NCBI GenBank assembly: GCA_012932865.1
Contig: SAXG01000003.1
Span: 1,426,001 to 1,490,000 of the forward strand
Length of the DNA: 64,000 nt
From: Amylostereum areolatum
Taxonomy: Eukaryota; Basidiomycota; Agaricomycetes; Russulales; Stereaceae
Direction: 5' to 3'
Position 1 is the stretch's first letter. Each line of letters starts with the position of its first letter. The notes under the pieces were generated by a model, which saw nothing but the letters and a program-made list of their open reading frames with translations, ran no database searches and was not told the DNA's origin. The position numbers and the translations under genes were made by a program. Shown piece after piece: positions 36,801 through 47,052 of this stretch.

Positions 36801-38845
36801 ACTTGGATGATGCACTTTCCATCAAGCTTAATGAGGATGGCACGTACGACGTTGGTGTTCATATCACCGACGTATCCTATTTCGTCAAGCCCAACACCGC
36901 CTTGGACCGCGACGCTCGCAAGCGTGCCACTAGTGTTTACCTTGTCCAGCGTGCCGTCCCTATGCTCCCACCCGCGCTTAGCGAAGAGCTATGTAGCTTG
37001 AACCCAGGTCAAGACAGACTCGCCTTTTCCGTCGTATTGACGATGACGAAGGATGCGAGGGTCCTCAAAAAGTGGTTTGGCAAGACCATTATCAAGTACG
37101 TCTCCATTTCCATGGTCACCGACTTTTACTTCATTTCTTCCAGGTCTTCTGCCAAGCTTGCGTACTCCGACGCGCAAAATGTCATTGAAGGCAAACCACT
37201 AGGCGGCGTTCCGGTCGTTCCCGAACATGACGCCGCAGCGATCGAGCACGATGTGAAGTCATTGAACGATCTAGCTAAGATTTTGCGCGGTCGTCGTTTC
37301 CAGAGCGGGGCGCTCTCAATTGACTCTCCTAGTCTGAAGTTTAAGTTGAATGGAGCTGGCCAGCCTGTGGATTGTGCTCACCAAGACCGCGTGGACGCCA
37401 ATGACCTAGTGGAAGAAGTGTGTGCTGTCGTCAATCACGGACTACCCGTCACAAACTAACTCCTTTTCTTAGTTTATGCTTCTTACCAACATCACGGTGG
37501 CCCAGCAGATTGCCGTCGCCCTCCCCGAACAGGCCCTCTTGCGTCGTCATGACGTCCCCATTGAACGTCGCTTGGTATGTGCTGATCTCCCGGTCTTCGA
37601 TGAACTTTCCCAACGAGATCGCTGCAGAACTTGTTGGTTGAACGTGCTCAGCGTCTGGGCTACACAATTGATGTGTCTTCGGCCGGCGCTCTCATGCGAT
37701 CGTTCAATACTATCGAAGATCCTACTGCTCGTCGCATCTTGGAGCTCTTGTCCTTCAAGGCCACTCAACGTGCCAAGTACTTCTGCGCGGGCATGTTGGA
37801 CATCGCGAAATACCACCACTTCGCCCTCAATGTTCCTCTCTACACCCACTTCACCTCTCCTATTCGTCGGTATGCGGATATCATGGTCCATCGTCAGCTA
37901 GAGTCCATTTTGCAGGGTGGAGGTGTGTTACTTCTCTTTCGACTAGGTGGCTAATAATAACTGTATCTTCTAGACACGAAGTTCACTATGGACCGGGATG
38001 CCGTTGCGAAGATCACTCAGCAATGCAACATGTAAGTTTTCCAAACCTCTAACTTCTGGTATATCCGGTATTTGATCTAATGCTTTGTATAGCAAGAGGG
38101 ATTCCGCAATCCTAGCACAAGAGCAGTCCATGCATTTGTTCCTGTGCCTCATGATCTCCGACTTGACTACCCGGTTTGGACCTGTCGTTCGTCAGGCGAA
38201 GGTCATCGGTGTCCTTGACGCTGCCTTCGATGTTTTGGTACCGGAGTTCGGCATTGAGAAGCGGGTACATGTTGATCAAATGCCCATCGACGTGAGTGAA
38301 GTTTCCAAGATGATATTCCTATTCCAACCAATCTTCTTCAGAACCATGTCTACGACGAGCACTCGCACGCACTGCAGATCTACTGGTCCGACAGGGATGT
38401 CATCACTTGGTTGGCGGAGAACAGCGACGATGAACATCTCAAGAAGGTCAAGCAGAACGCAGAGCAGCACGCCGTGAAGATGGAGGTAGCCAGCCGCGGT
38501 GTACACGATGAGGCGGCCCTTTTCGATGAGGATGACGGAGATGATGAGATCGTGCTCGGTCGTGACTCGAAAGAGAGCGACCCCGACGATGAGACCTCCA
38601 AACAACGTCTCCTCTCTAAGGCCAAGATCATGCCCGACTTCGAGGGCCTTAAGACCACGTCCGCGGGCCACAAGATCCAGGAGATTAAGGAGTTGATGAC
38701 CGTTCCGGTAGGCGATTTTGATAGACTCGAGGCTCACGATCTACTCACGCGTTTCCTACAGGTCATTGTTACCGCGGACCTCACCAAGAGCCCGCCGGTT
38801 ATTAAAGTGTACAGTGTCAATCCGTACGCCGAGCAGAAGCAGTGA
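33828..38845 (+). CDS. SSD1: Ssd1/Dis3L2-type RNA-binding protein
   Basis: A long low-complexity N-terminus (Pro/Ser/Gln/Asn-rich) holds several basic-Ser motifs, one a perfect NDR/Cbk1 kinase consensus (HGRRHS, 35209-35226). Two cold-shock domains follow (GKLVVGILRVNKRNRSDAYV.. and FAGHVVAVVERMPGQLF..), then the RNase II core: FTIDPETAKDLDDALSIK, VGVHITDVSYFV, FHFALNVPLYTHFTSPIRRYADIMVHRQL. A C-terminal S1-like end completes it. Ssd1 binds certain mRNAs, often of wall proteins, and controls their translation and localisation under Cbk1. The yeast protein has lost nuclease activity, while here all four active-site Asp (36782-36811) are present. About ten introns. A one-base frame jump occurs in the Gln run at about 35640-35690. 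Confidence 0.9.
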
Positions 38846-39289
38846 ACGTTCTCTACCCGCCACTCGCTCCCTCAACCACGCAAATGGAAGCCTGTCTTTG
38901 TTTCAATCATGTCGCCTCTGTACTTCTAGTCTTTTCAGACACATGCCGCTGCTCTGTTTCTTTTTAAACCTTTCTGTATGTGGTTTTCGGATTGACCCCC
39001 TTCTCCTTATCCCCGCTATTCGCGCTCTCGATGTACTCCCGCGGGTGCTGTCGACCAGATCGTGTCATCGAACATGGACATTGTTTTCAGTACTCAGCGG
39101 ATGTAGTTGGAGACGTTGTATGACTTGTACGCTTGGCTCTGTTATTTCGCTATAATCGCAATGGCAATTTGTTGTGCTCTCCACGATTACGGTGTGGAAG
39201 GATTGTATTGTATATGTACACCAGCTGGGTGCACTGTGAGAACGTGCACATACGAAAAACAAACCCCTATAAATGTCGGTCTCTCGATG
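38846..39289. other. Convergent 3' region, SSD1 / GNAT gene
   Basis: Both flanking genes end here facing each other. No further gene is supported. Confidence 0.5.
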
Positions 39290-40379
39290 CTATTCCTTGG
39301 ACAAGTAATATACCGTGAAGTCACCGACGGGACTTGCCATTGGAGCACTAGCCCTAACGATGAATCCCATGTGGAGATATATCGGGACCTGAGGAGGTAG
39401 CATACATGACCTGGACAATGAAGACGGCACGCTGAGACGTACATTAGCATCTGTGGCAGTCATAAGGCCGACGAATTCTCCTTGAGAAGCAGCCTAGAGG
39501 AAATGAGCGTCAGAGGAGATAAGACGACTCTGGGATTCGATTTGGTTCGTTGTTACCTTGGTGTAGACCCTGTCCATGATGGCTGTTGCGTGCCCTCGTC
39601 CTTGATAGTCTGGTCGAGTGACCAAGCCAGAACACCACCACATTCGGGCTTTGTCCTATGTATCAAATGCCACGGCGAGTTGTAACAAATGGGCAAGACG
39701 TGAAAGAATGCTGGTACACACTTCGGGTGTGAAAGATTCTTGATCCAAAGCAGCAAGGCCGGTTGCGCACTGCCGTGGACGAGGATCAGCACCATCCAAT
39801 GATATCTGCGTGGGTTGCGTACAGTTCTTTTCAACCAGGCTTGCCCTTCAGGGGACAGCTTCGCGATGAAATCATTAAATCCCTCCGAGCGTTCTTCTTC
39901 TCTAGAGATCGTAAAGCATCAACGTGGTTGGTTCTGGCTGCGGGGAATGAGGGGACTTGCGTCGCGAAGATGGCGGTACCTGGAGCGAACCACAGTCCCA
40001 CCGACACGATCTCGCTGGAGGGGCCAGACGTGACGACGTAAACTTCCCCTGCGAGTAATGTAGCACGGATTCTAGAGCGATACATATCGTCGGCGAGGGT
40101 CCAGTTGCCACCCACCAATGCCAAATTTGATACATCTGTCGAGGACGTTGGCGGTACAGAGCATCTAGGTAGGAGATTCGACTGTTACCTCCAGTGAAGG
40201 CGCGAACGAATACGTCTGTCATCTGGTCCACTTGTGTGTCTGTTGCAGATACATTGGGCATTTGTCCGGCCTGAGCATGTACGCAGATTTGCCATTTGAG
40301 ACGAGCACGTACCCGTTGCGTGGTGCAAGCGCGATACGGCTACGTCGCCAACAGGCTTAGACATGGACTTGGCGCTCGA
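39290..40379 (-). CDS. GNAT-family N-acetyltransferase
   Basis: Seen only after splicing. Exon parts read VDQMTDVFVRAFTG, then VSNLALVGGNWTLADDMYR, SRIRATLLAGEVYVVTS and IVSVGLWFAPGTAIFAT. They continue EEERSEGFNDFIAKLSPEGQAWLK, KARMWWCSGLVTRPDYQGRGHATAIMDRVYTK, ASQGEFVGLMTATDAN and VPIYLHMGFIVRASAPMASPVGDFTVYYL. RPDYQGRGHA is the acetyl-CoA binding motif (Q-x-x-G-x-G/A), and the end matches the 'y.kmGF' strand of GNAT enzymes. The substrate is unknown; this kind of many-intron GNAT is common in Agaricomycetes. The start is uncertain: ATG 40261 is in frame, or an upstream exon from ATG 40379 may be used. One intron (39902-39960) fits only as a GC..AG intron. Confidence 0.72.
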
Positions 40380-40709
40380 TACAAAGGTTTGCCTCGGAAA
40401 GCGCGGTGGAAGAGGGAGGGGGGGAGTCACATCCTTACCACACCTCGAAGGATTATAACAAGAGCGGGAAGTCAGCAGATCATGCATCATGCCGAAGCAC
40501 CTGTAGTAGTATAGCGTTCCGGCGAGCTTTATGTTGATCTGCGCACGTATGCATGATCCAATCGACGCAACCGATACTGCATATCACCGCGCTTTGGCCG
40601 TCGTTCCCCTACACTGAGCGCGTCTAGCACCATGCAAACATGTGGTCTTCAGAGCGGCAGGGAAATAAATCACGTACTGAGAAGAAAGTATGCAGGGAAG
40701 TAACTTGTC

Positions 40710-41600
40710 GCGCCTGCTAAGTACTGGGAAGGGCGGCCGGTTAGGAAATGGAGGGACAGGAGATTCCGTGTACCCAGACACTAGCATCCGGAAGCCCATC
40801 AAGACGTACTATATATTGACCCAGAGGACCGCCTGCGTGAGCTTCCCTGCAGCGCACTCAAATCGAGAGATGCATGCATTACTTTCCGACGACGGCGCAG
40901 ACCCAAGAAACTGTCCTACTTCGGTCACCTATGCAGACGAAACAGAGTCAGAGTCGACCGCCGCACGGTCGGGCAGGGCGTGTGGCTAAGTTATGGAACC
41001 ACACTAGCCGCCGCGTGACCTGCTGGCGCTGTGTTAGAACAAGAAGACCGCGACAATCGAAGACGATATCACTACTTCGCTGGTGAATACTTTGGCTCGG
41101 AGCCCGCCCGTCGCCTCTTGGCTATGACGGATAGGCATATAGGCTGCAGGTGTTTAGATACTGTGCAGACGCGGCGTATGAGTATCGTCCCACTAGAGCT
41201 TTTCGGGCGTCAAGGTCTCGAAGAAGTCGATGAGGCCCAATGTGCGCAGAGCCTCCTTGCAACCGAAGCGCCTTGTGTTTGAATCTATCATGGTCTGAGC
41301 AGCAGCCCAGGTTGAGAACGCCGCCTTGGTGGGCGAGAACCACTGCACCGTCCTACCGATGCGATGTACTCCGACGGGGCTGTCCTTTGTGGCGTATTCG
41401 GCGTATATCTCGCCAGCGAAGATGATGGCTCAGATCATCGCGCGGCGAAGAGGTCGAAGTTCACGCTGACTGCCGCACGCATGGCGATATGTATCTACAG
41501 CGCCGCCGTCAGCAAGATATACAATATAAGCTGAGAAGGACACGCCGCTCACATTGTATGCCAGCAGGGATGATTTGATTATGTGCTCGACCTCAGCATC
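40710..41600 (-). pseudogene. Second GNAT copy, probably decayed
   Basis: Blocks lying in the same order as in the neighbouring GNAT gene can be read on the minus strand: FAGEIYAEYATKDSPVG near 41370-41430, TVQWFSPTKAAFST, TLGLIDFFETLTPEKL near 41200, EVGQFLGSAPSSESN near 40920, and MGFRMLVSGYTESPVPPF near 40770. They align with AGEVYVV, GLWFAPGTAIFAT, EGFNDFIAKLSPEG, QGEFVGLMTATDAN and MGFIVRASAPMASPVGDF. Stops break the frame (just before the AGEIY block and after EKL) and I could not find a clear Q-x-x-G motif. It may be a divergent gene with introns I could not place, but a decaying tandem duplicate is more likely. Confidence 0.45.
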
Positions 41601-41953
41601 TGCCAGTGACGGCCTCAGCGCTCTGCAAGCACAGTGGATATATCAATCGTCGTTCAGGAAGTTCATGCCTGGTACGACGATCAGTCATCGCGGATGCACG
41701 AAAAGGTACTGGGAACATACCTCGTAAGTCTAACATACTCGCATTTTGCTCGCCGCGATGGGATAAAAGAGTGTTTGTATTGTGTATACAAAAAGCGGGT
41801 ACACATCTAGCAGCACTATGCTATCGTACAGTTATGTAGCAAAACAAGCCATCTCACAAATAGAGCAACACACATATGATAAGTAAGCCGAACCCACTGA
41901 ACCGAGCCTGCAGAAATGAGGAGACAAACATACAAGCATACATAACGTGGAGG

Positions 41954-43153
41954 TCATAGCCAATTCCCGATTGGCCGTGCGGATCGTAACGAGGCAGGCG
42001 GGCTGCCTTTGAGAGGAGGGATAACGACCTCGACAGGGTGACCCGTGCGCTCCCGGCTGGCGAATCTGCGGTGGAAGTTTGAGCCACTGCCACTACCAGA
42101 CGAGCCCGCGGAATCTCGCTTGAGCTCGGGCGAGTCTTCGCGCAGCGTGCATAGCGAGCCGGCGCTAGGGCCCCGTGAGTGTTGACTTCCCATGGAAGAG
42201 TGCTGCTTCGACAGCGCATTGGCCTGAACGTGTCTCGCACGAAGCTCAGTGATGCACAGTGCAGCGAGCTCGGAAAGGCCGAGATATTGTGCTTCGTCGC
42301 GAACGGCGACCAGAACTGTAGTCGAAGAAGGCGAGGGAGGAAGGAGTTGGAGTGCAGATGGGAGGGAAGGAGAGTGGTCCACCGTTGCAGGTGGAGATCG
42401 AAGGTAGGACAATATATGCTCGTATCTGAGAAGAAAACCGATAAGGAACAAAGACACTTGGCTAGAAATCGACGACTTACGGGGTACTCGGCCGGTCGAG
42501 AAATACATGCATCATGGAACCCAACGTTGACGAGTTCGAGGGAGAAGAGGATGATGGCAGCAAGCCAGAGGAGGCCAAGTGCTGCTGGAAAATGGAGTGG
42601 AATGTGCTGTCCGGTGTGTTTGGAAACGCGCTGTCCTGCGAATGAATCGACGCGGCATCTGAGTCATGAGCGCGCTCCTGCTCGCGGGCGGGAGGTTGCA
42701 GGAGGTCGTTCAAGTGAGCGGACATGTGTGAGGGGCGCGAAACCAACGTGGCGAGCGTGGTGCGGTGAGTGGCAGAACATGTCTCGAGCATGACGATGAC
42801 TTTGGCGGGGTCGATCGACGCGGAGGGGGCCGGGGACAGAAGGATGGCATCGAAAGGCGGTTGGGGGGGCGGAGTGGAGAGAGAGACAGGGAGAGGGGGG
42901 ACGGATGGGAAATAAAGCGAGGTGGGCGGAGAGACGCGCTTTTCCTTGGCGGGGACCTGTGGAAGCGGCGGGGGCGGGGGCGGGGGCGGAGCGCGTGTTG
43001 GGCACGGAGGCGTGGGCTTGAGGGGAAGAGTGGGTGTGCTCTTCGAGAGAGGGAGGACGGTGCGGGGCGGCGAATAGGCCGGAGGGACGTGGTGAGTGTG
43101 TCCGCTCCCGCTCTCGTGTTTCGACTCGTGCTCGTCTTCATCGTCCTCCACAT
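41954..43153 (-). pseudogene. C-terminal half of BTB (T1-type) protein, split by transposon
   Basis: The reading starts directly at the left end of the mobile element with an acidic run (DVEDDEDEHESK) and has no ATG of its own. A Pro-rich section follows with a run of eight prolines, then FDAILLSPAPSASIDPAKVIVMLETCSATHRTTLATL. The BTB T1-like segment MMHVFLDRPSTPYEHILSYLRSPPATVDH is spliced over a clean intron (about 42424-42482) to AVRDEAQYLGLSELAALC. The tail is Ser-rich and ends RPIGNWL at 41954. T1-type BTB domains mediate protein assembly. The matching N-terminal half is on the far side of the element at 50617. Any RNA from this half would have to start inside the transposon. Confidence 0.7.
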
Positions 43154-43156
43154 CAG
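43154..43156. repeat. Target-site duplication CAG, left copy
   Basis: CAG directly precedes the left inverted repeat; an identical CAG follows the right inverted repeat at 50076-50078. Confidence 0.55.
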
Positions 43157-43169
43157 GGAAAACCTCCCC
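43157..43169 (+). repeat. Left terminal inverted repeat of the transposon
   Basis: GGAAAACCTCCCC; matches the reverse complement of 50063-50075 without mismatch. The match extends one more G outward, which is shared with the target site. Confidence 0.65.
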
Positions 43170-43171
43170 CC

Positions 43172-43205
43172 CTAAGGTGATGCTAAGGTGCGTCAAAATT
43201 TGACG
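43172..43205. repeat. Subterminal direct repeat and palindrome
   Basis: CTAAGGTG occurs twice (43172-43179 and 43183-43190), followed at once by the palindrome CGTCAAAATTTGACG (43191-43205). Subterminal repeats of this kind are transposase-binding sites in CACTA-like elements; that role here is inference. Confidence 0.45.
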
Positions 43206-43415
43206 ACCTTTAGAGAGAGCCGCCGCGAGCACTCTAAAAGCTCGAAGTCCATCTAACCGCTTCTAAGTTTCTTTCGTAGTTTCTTGTCAAGTTCACGCGG
43301 CCCCCTTCGTCGTCGCCATTCTCGCTCGTATAGTCGTCCCTTCTGTCCCCCGACTGCCTCTATACATTGTCTGACATCCGAATGATACAAATATATTTTA
43401 TTGTTTGCTATTTTG

Positions 43416-46400
43416 TCAAAATACCTTCATGTACGTGTTCCGCTCGAGGAAGGGGTTCACTCGAAACTTGGAACACTCCTCGAGCACATTGTAACTCGTC
43501 CAATGACGCGGGGCCGTTGCCCCAAATCGGGGGAAGAGTTGCACGCTACGTTGGATATCTTCCACAGGTATGATCTCCACTTCGCGTCGACCGTTGCGAA
43601 TGGACCGAGAGACTCGGTACATGAGCGTGTCGTCCTCTGGCTCGGCCGCGAAGGGTGAAAACCATTCGACGTATGCAAGATGCCGCGGGGGCGACGGACG
43701 CGATTCGTCGAAGACTTGGGTTGCGACCTTCGTTGCGAGGTGAAACACGACACGGACCTGAGCCACGCGAAGTCCTGGACCTCAGGATATGAGCAAGGAA
43801 CATGGTGAACCGTCAAGAGGTACATACCAACAACCCCCTTCGATGATCCATCGTGACCAGTGCGAACCAACACGGTATCGAATCGTCCAGGGATTGGCCG
43901 GCCACGGTTGTCCGAACGTTGAGGACGAACATGGGCAGCGTCACGGTCATCTTCGCCGTTTTCGCGCCGCAACGCGTCGTGGTTCCAAAACTTGATCTTG
44001 TGGTACACGGCGACGGAGGTTGTAGGAATGAGTGTATTGTCTGCCTTGTGACGAGCAGCTGAAGGTGTGAGATGGGGGAAGTTGTGTTTGACAATGAAGG
44101 CGGCCAGAGCATCTCCGAAGTCAACGGCGCCGTACGCGTCGCTGAGAATATTGAAAGAAACGGACTTGACGGAGGCATGTTTTGTCATCTCAATGTGTGT
44201 GTGTAGGAAGACCTCGGGTACATGTTCAGCGGTGACGGCGGGTTTGCCAGCGAGGCGCCACTGGAGAAAAGCAGCATGCGATTGAACTTTCTCGCGCCGT
44301 TCGAGCCAGGTTGTCATCTGGGGGTATTCATCTTTGCAGTTGGTGGACCTGTACGCGTCCTTCGTGAAGTCGATGTGCAGCCTTTCCGTTTGCTCCGTGT
44401 TGTAATTGTCTGTTGTGCCGAACAGCTCGATGCTGGACCTGTAGTGACGCAAACCGTGGAGCTTGGGTAAGTTGAAATCAGTGCGGATCCCTAACTCGAT
44501 GAAAATAGCCTTGTTGTCGTGGAAGCGCTGAAGAGCATCGTCCATGGCGGTCAGGGTCGCGTCGGTATGCAACGGGTACTGAGCAAGATAGAGAAAGTCC
44601 AAGAGGCCTCTGACTGCGCGTATGAGTCGTGCAGGATTACGGCCGTCGGGAAGGGGGAGGTCGGCAATGAGACCCAAAAGAATGCGGCACATATGCTTGT
44701 GTTCAGTGCCAGAGATGCGCGAGAGCGTGGTGATTCCTTTGGTGAAGAGGTGTGCGTTGTGATTGGGAGGCATGCGACGGCAGCGGGCATCGATCTCGTC
44801 GGGTCCAAATGCTTGCGGGTCTGAAACCCAGCCCACAACGTGCTTGACTACGCCTTGATACAACTGATGGAGGATATCTGGGGTACAGGAGACAAAGATG
44901 TTGGTATAAGGAAGATCCTCCCAGAACGGGTGGAAGATGGGTCGAAAGCGTGCGTCGCGACACGCAGCATGGAATATGGCTGGTTCTTCATCAGCCAGCT
45001 CGAAGACATCCAGAGCGTCGTCGACAGAGCGAAATGGATAGTCACTGTCATCGTTGTAGTCGCCGAGCTCATTATGACGAGCGGGACAGCGCGGACAGTC
45101 ACCATAAAGTGTTGAGGTGACGAGGACTTGCTCGGGATAATCCCCGACGAACGTAGCATAGATTAGGTGGCAGCGCCGCCAAACGCCGTCCCCGCTAACC
45201 ATAGCGATACCGCACTCCGAGGAGTCCTTGATGGGAGCGAGGATCCTTCGCATGCATTCATGAAAGACATTCCCAACTGCCCGGCGCCGTGCTGCCTTGT
45301 TGGTGATGTGTTCAAGCTTCGCAGTAGGCAGATACCCCACGAGAACCTGTGCGCGGCGTGACGGTTTGCGGCGGATGCTTTTTGGAATGTTTCCGATTGT
45401 CATGTAAACCGGATAAGCTGACTTGCCACGGAACATGGTAAGTTGTGTCTTGTCGGAGGAGATGATAAGGGGGACAACAGTTGCGCCTGGATGGATTGCT
45501 TCAATAGAGGACTGTACATAAACATGGTTAGAATCTACAGCTACTTCTTCGACGGACGAGGTGACGGACCTGAACATTCCACCACCACTTTCCTGTGTTC
45601 ATCTCATCGAAAATGCGAATTGTCATGTCTTCATCTTGATAGTGCCGCTCTGGCGCGAACATAAGGTGCTCTGCGAACTCAGGATCACCGTACAACGCAC
45701 GGACACATGGTATGATGTCGCGCATGTAAACCTCAAATGTCTCGCCGCCGATCCGAATCTCTTCCATTGAAAACTTGGGCCGACCTGGAAGCTGCTCGTC
45801 GATGATCTTGTTGAGCTGCGCAGTGGTTCGATACGAGAGGCCAAGTTTTTCAGGCAGCTAGAGACAAGATCAGTTTCGCCGATTGCAGCTCAAAAACCAA
45901 CAGAAAACATACCTCATCCATTTGGAAGAGTTCCGAGACGGCCGATGAGGTTGGACCCCTGGTCTTCGCCCAGTACGCCATGGTCCAGTCTATCTTGGAT
46001 TTGAACGGGGCCCATATGTTGCCCTCACCACCAGCATCGAAATGCGAACCCAGTGCCTCGTAGCGAGACACGGCGGGCGTGCAGTCGAGAGGGGCACCGG
46101 CACCTTCACCCGGAAAATGCTGAATGATGGGACGTTTCCAAAGCTGACCTTCCACATGGAGGCGTTCCGCTGGTGTGAAAAGACGGCCGGAAGTCCCAGA
46201 GTTGGGAGATGCACCACCCCAAGCCGTATCGGGCTCCTCCACATGAACCAGGGGGGCATTTGGGTTGATATCCGACTCAATGTGGTGCTGGCGGAGGGCT
46301 TCTAGGATTTGCGCGTCATTCTCTTCATCCGAGTCGGCGTCGTCGGTAAGGCCGGGGACCGTGTCATCATCCTCATCTTCATCGTCAACTTGATCGGTTG

Positions 46401-46794
46401 GACTGGGGATGGTAGGATGGCCTTCGAGAAATGTGTCGGGGTGGTCTGATGGTGCGTCAATATCCATACGGTCTCCATGTGCGCTGGAAGAGGGGCCATC
46501 GCTGTCCCAGACTCCGAGATCGGCGGGTGAATATGAAGTGGCGAAATAGTCGCCCGTGAAATGTTGTTCGGCTTCAAATGCATTGTCATCCTTGTGTACT
46601 GCGTTGGCAGGGGGTCCGGGTACACCAGGATGACCAGAGAAAATGCCCAGAAATTCAGTATCTCGACGAGCCTGACTAGCGGCACGGCAGACGTCTCGAC
46701 GGGTTTGTGCCCAGTGATTTGCAAGGCCCTTGCCGGTAAAGGACTTGTCACATCCAGGGCATGTGTTCGTTGATTCTGACGCTGTTTTGGGCAT
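43416..46794 (-). CDS. Plavaka-type transposase
   Basis: Four exons (about 46794-45914, 45857-45568, 45513-43829, 43775-43416). The N-terminus has a C2H2-like finger (CPGCDKSFTGKGLANHW) and a long acidic section. The catalytic region has the run typical of Plavaka proteins: IRIFDEMNTGKWWWNVQ, GATVVPLIISSDKTQLT, FRGKSAYPVYMTIGNIPKSI, RRKPSRRAQVLVGYLPT, LEHITNKAARRRAVGNVFH, VGDYPEQVLVTSTLYGDCPRC, CTPDILHQLYQGVVKH, then LPKLHGLRHYRSSIELFGTTDNYNTEQTERLH. Candidate catalytic acids are the Asp in SSDKTQ, the Asp in VGDYPEQ and the Glu in NTEQTERLH, by analogy with RNase H-fold transposases. No frameshift or internal stop was found within exons, so the gene may still be active. Confidence 0.82.
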
Positions 46795-47052
46795 GGTGAC
46801 GTGGTGAGAATGGATAACGAGGTTGTTGTCGGAGTTGAGGAGAAAGAATGCACATTCGCCCCTGGCTATGGCCTCGCGACCGTAGGAACCCTCTAAAATC
46901 CAAAATCTCTAAACCAAATCTACCTTGAGCACATGTCAGCTCAATGGGTTGCGCTTATAAGTTGACGCTCACTTACAGTCAACTCTCCATCTCCCTCCAA
47001 TTCCCCATTCTTTTCCACTTCTCTTCATTCTCTGACTTAGTACTCGGGCACC
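46795..47052. promoter_or_regulatory. Divergent promoter inside the transposon
   Basis: 258 bases separate the two divergent start codons of the element. AT-rich repeats of the form CTCTAAAATCC/AAAATCTCTAAACC near 46890-46915 stand out. Both genes must be driven from here. Confidence 0.5.

Noticed and set aside
42664..43175. Arg/Pro-rich frames overlapping the BTB half in other frames and on the plus strand
   Set aside because: Shadows of the Pro-rich coding region; only the minus-strand frame leads into the BTB segment with a clean intron.
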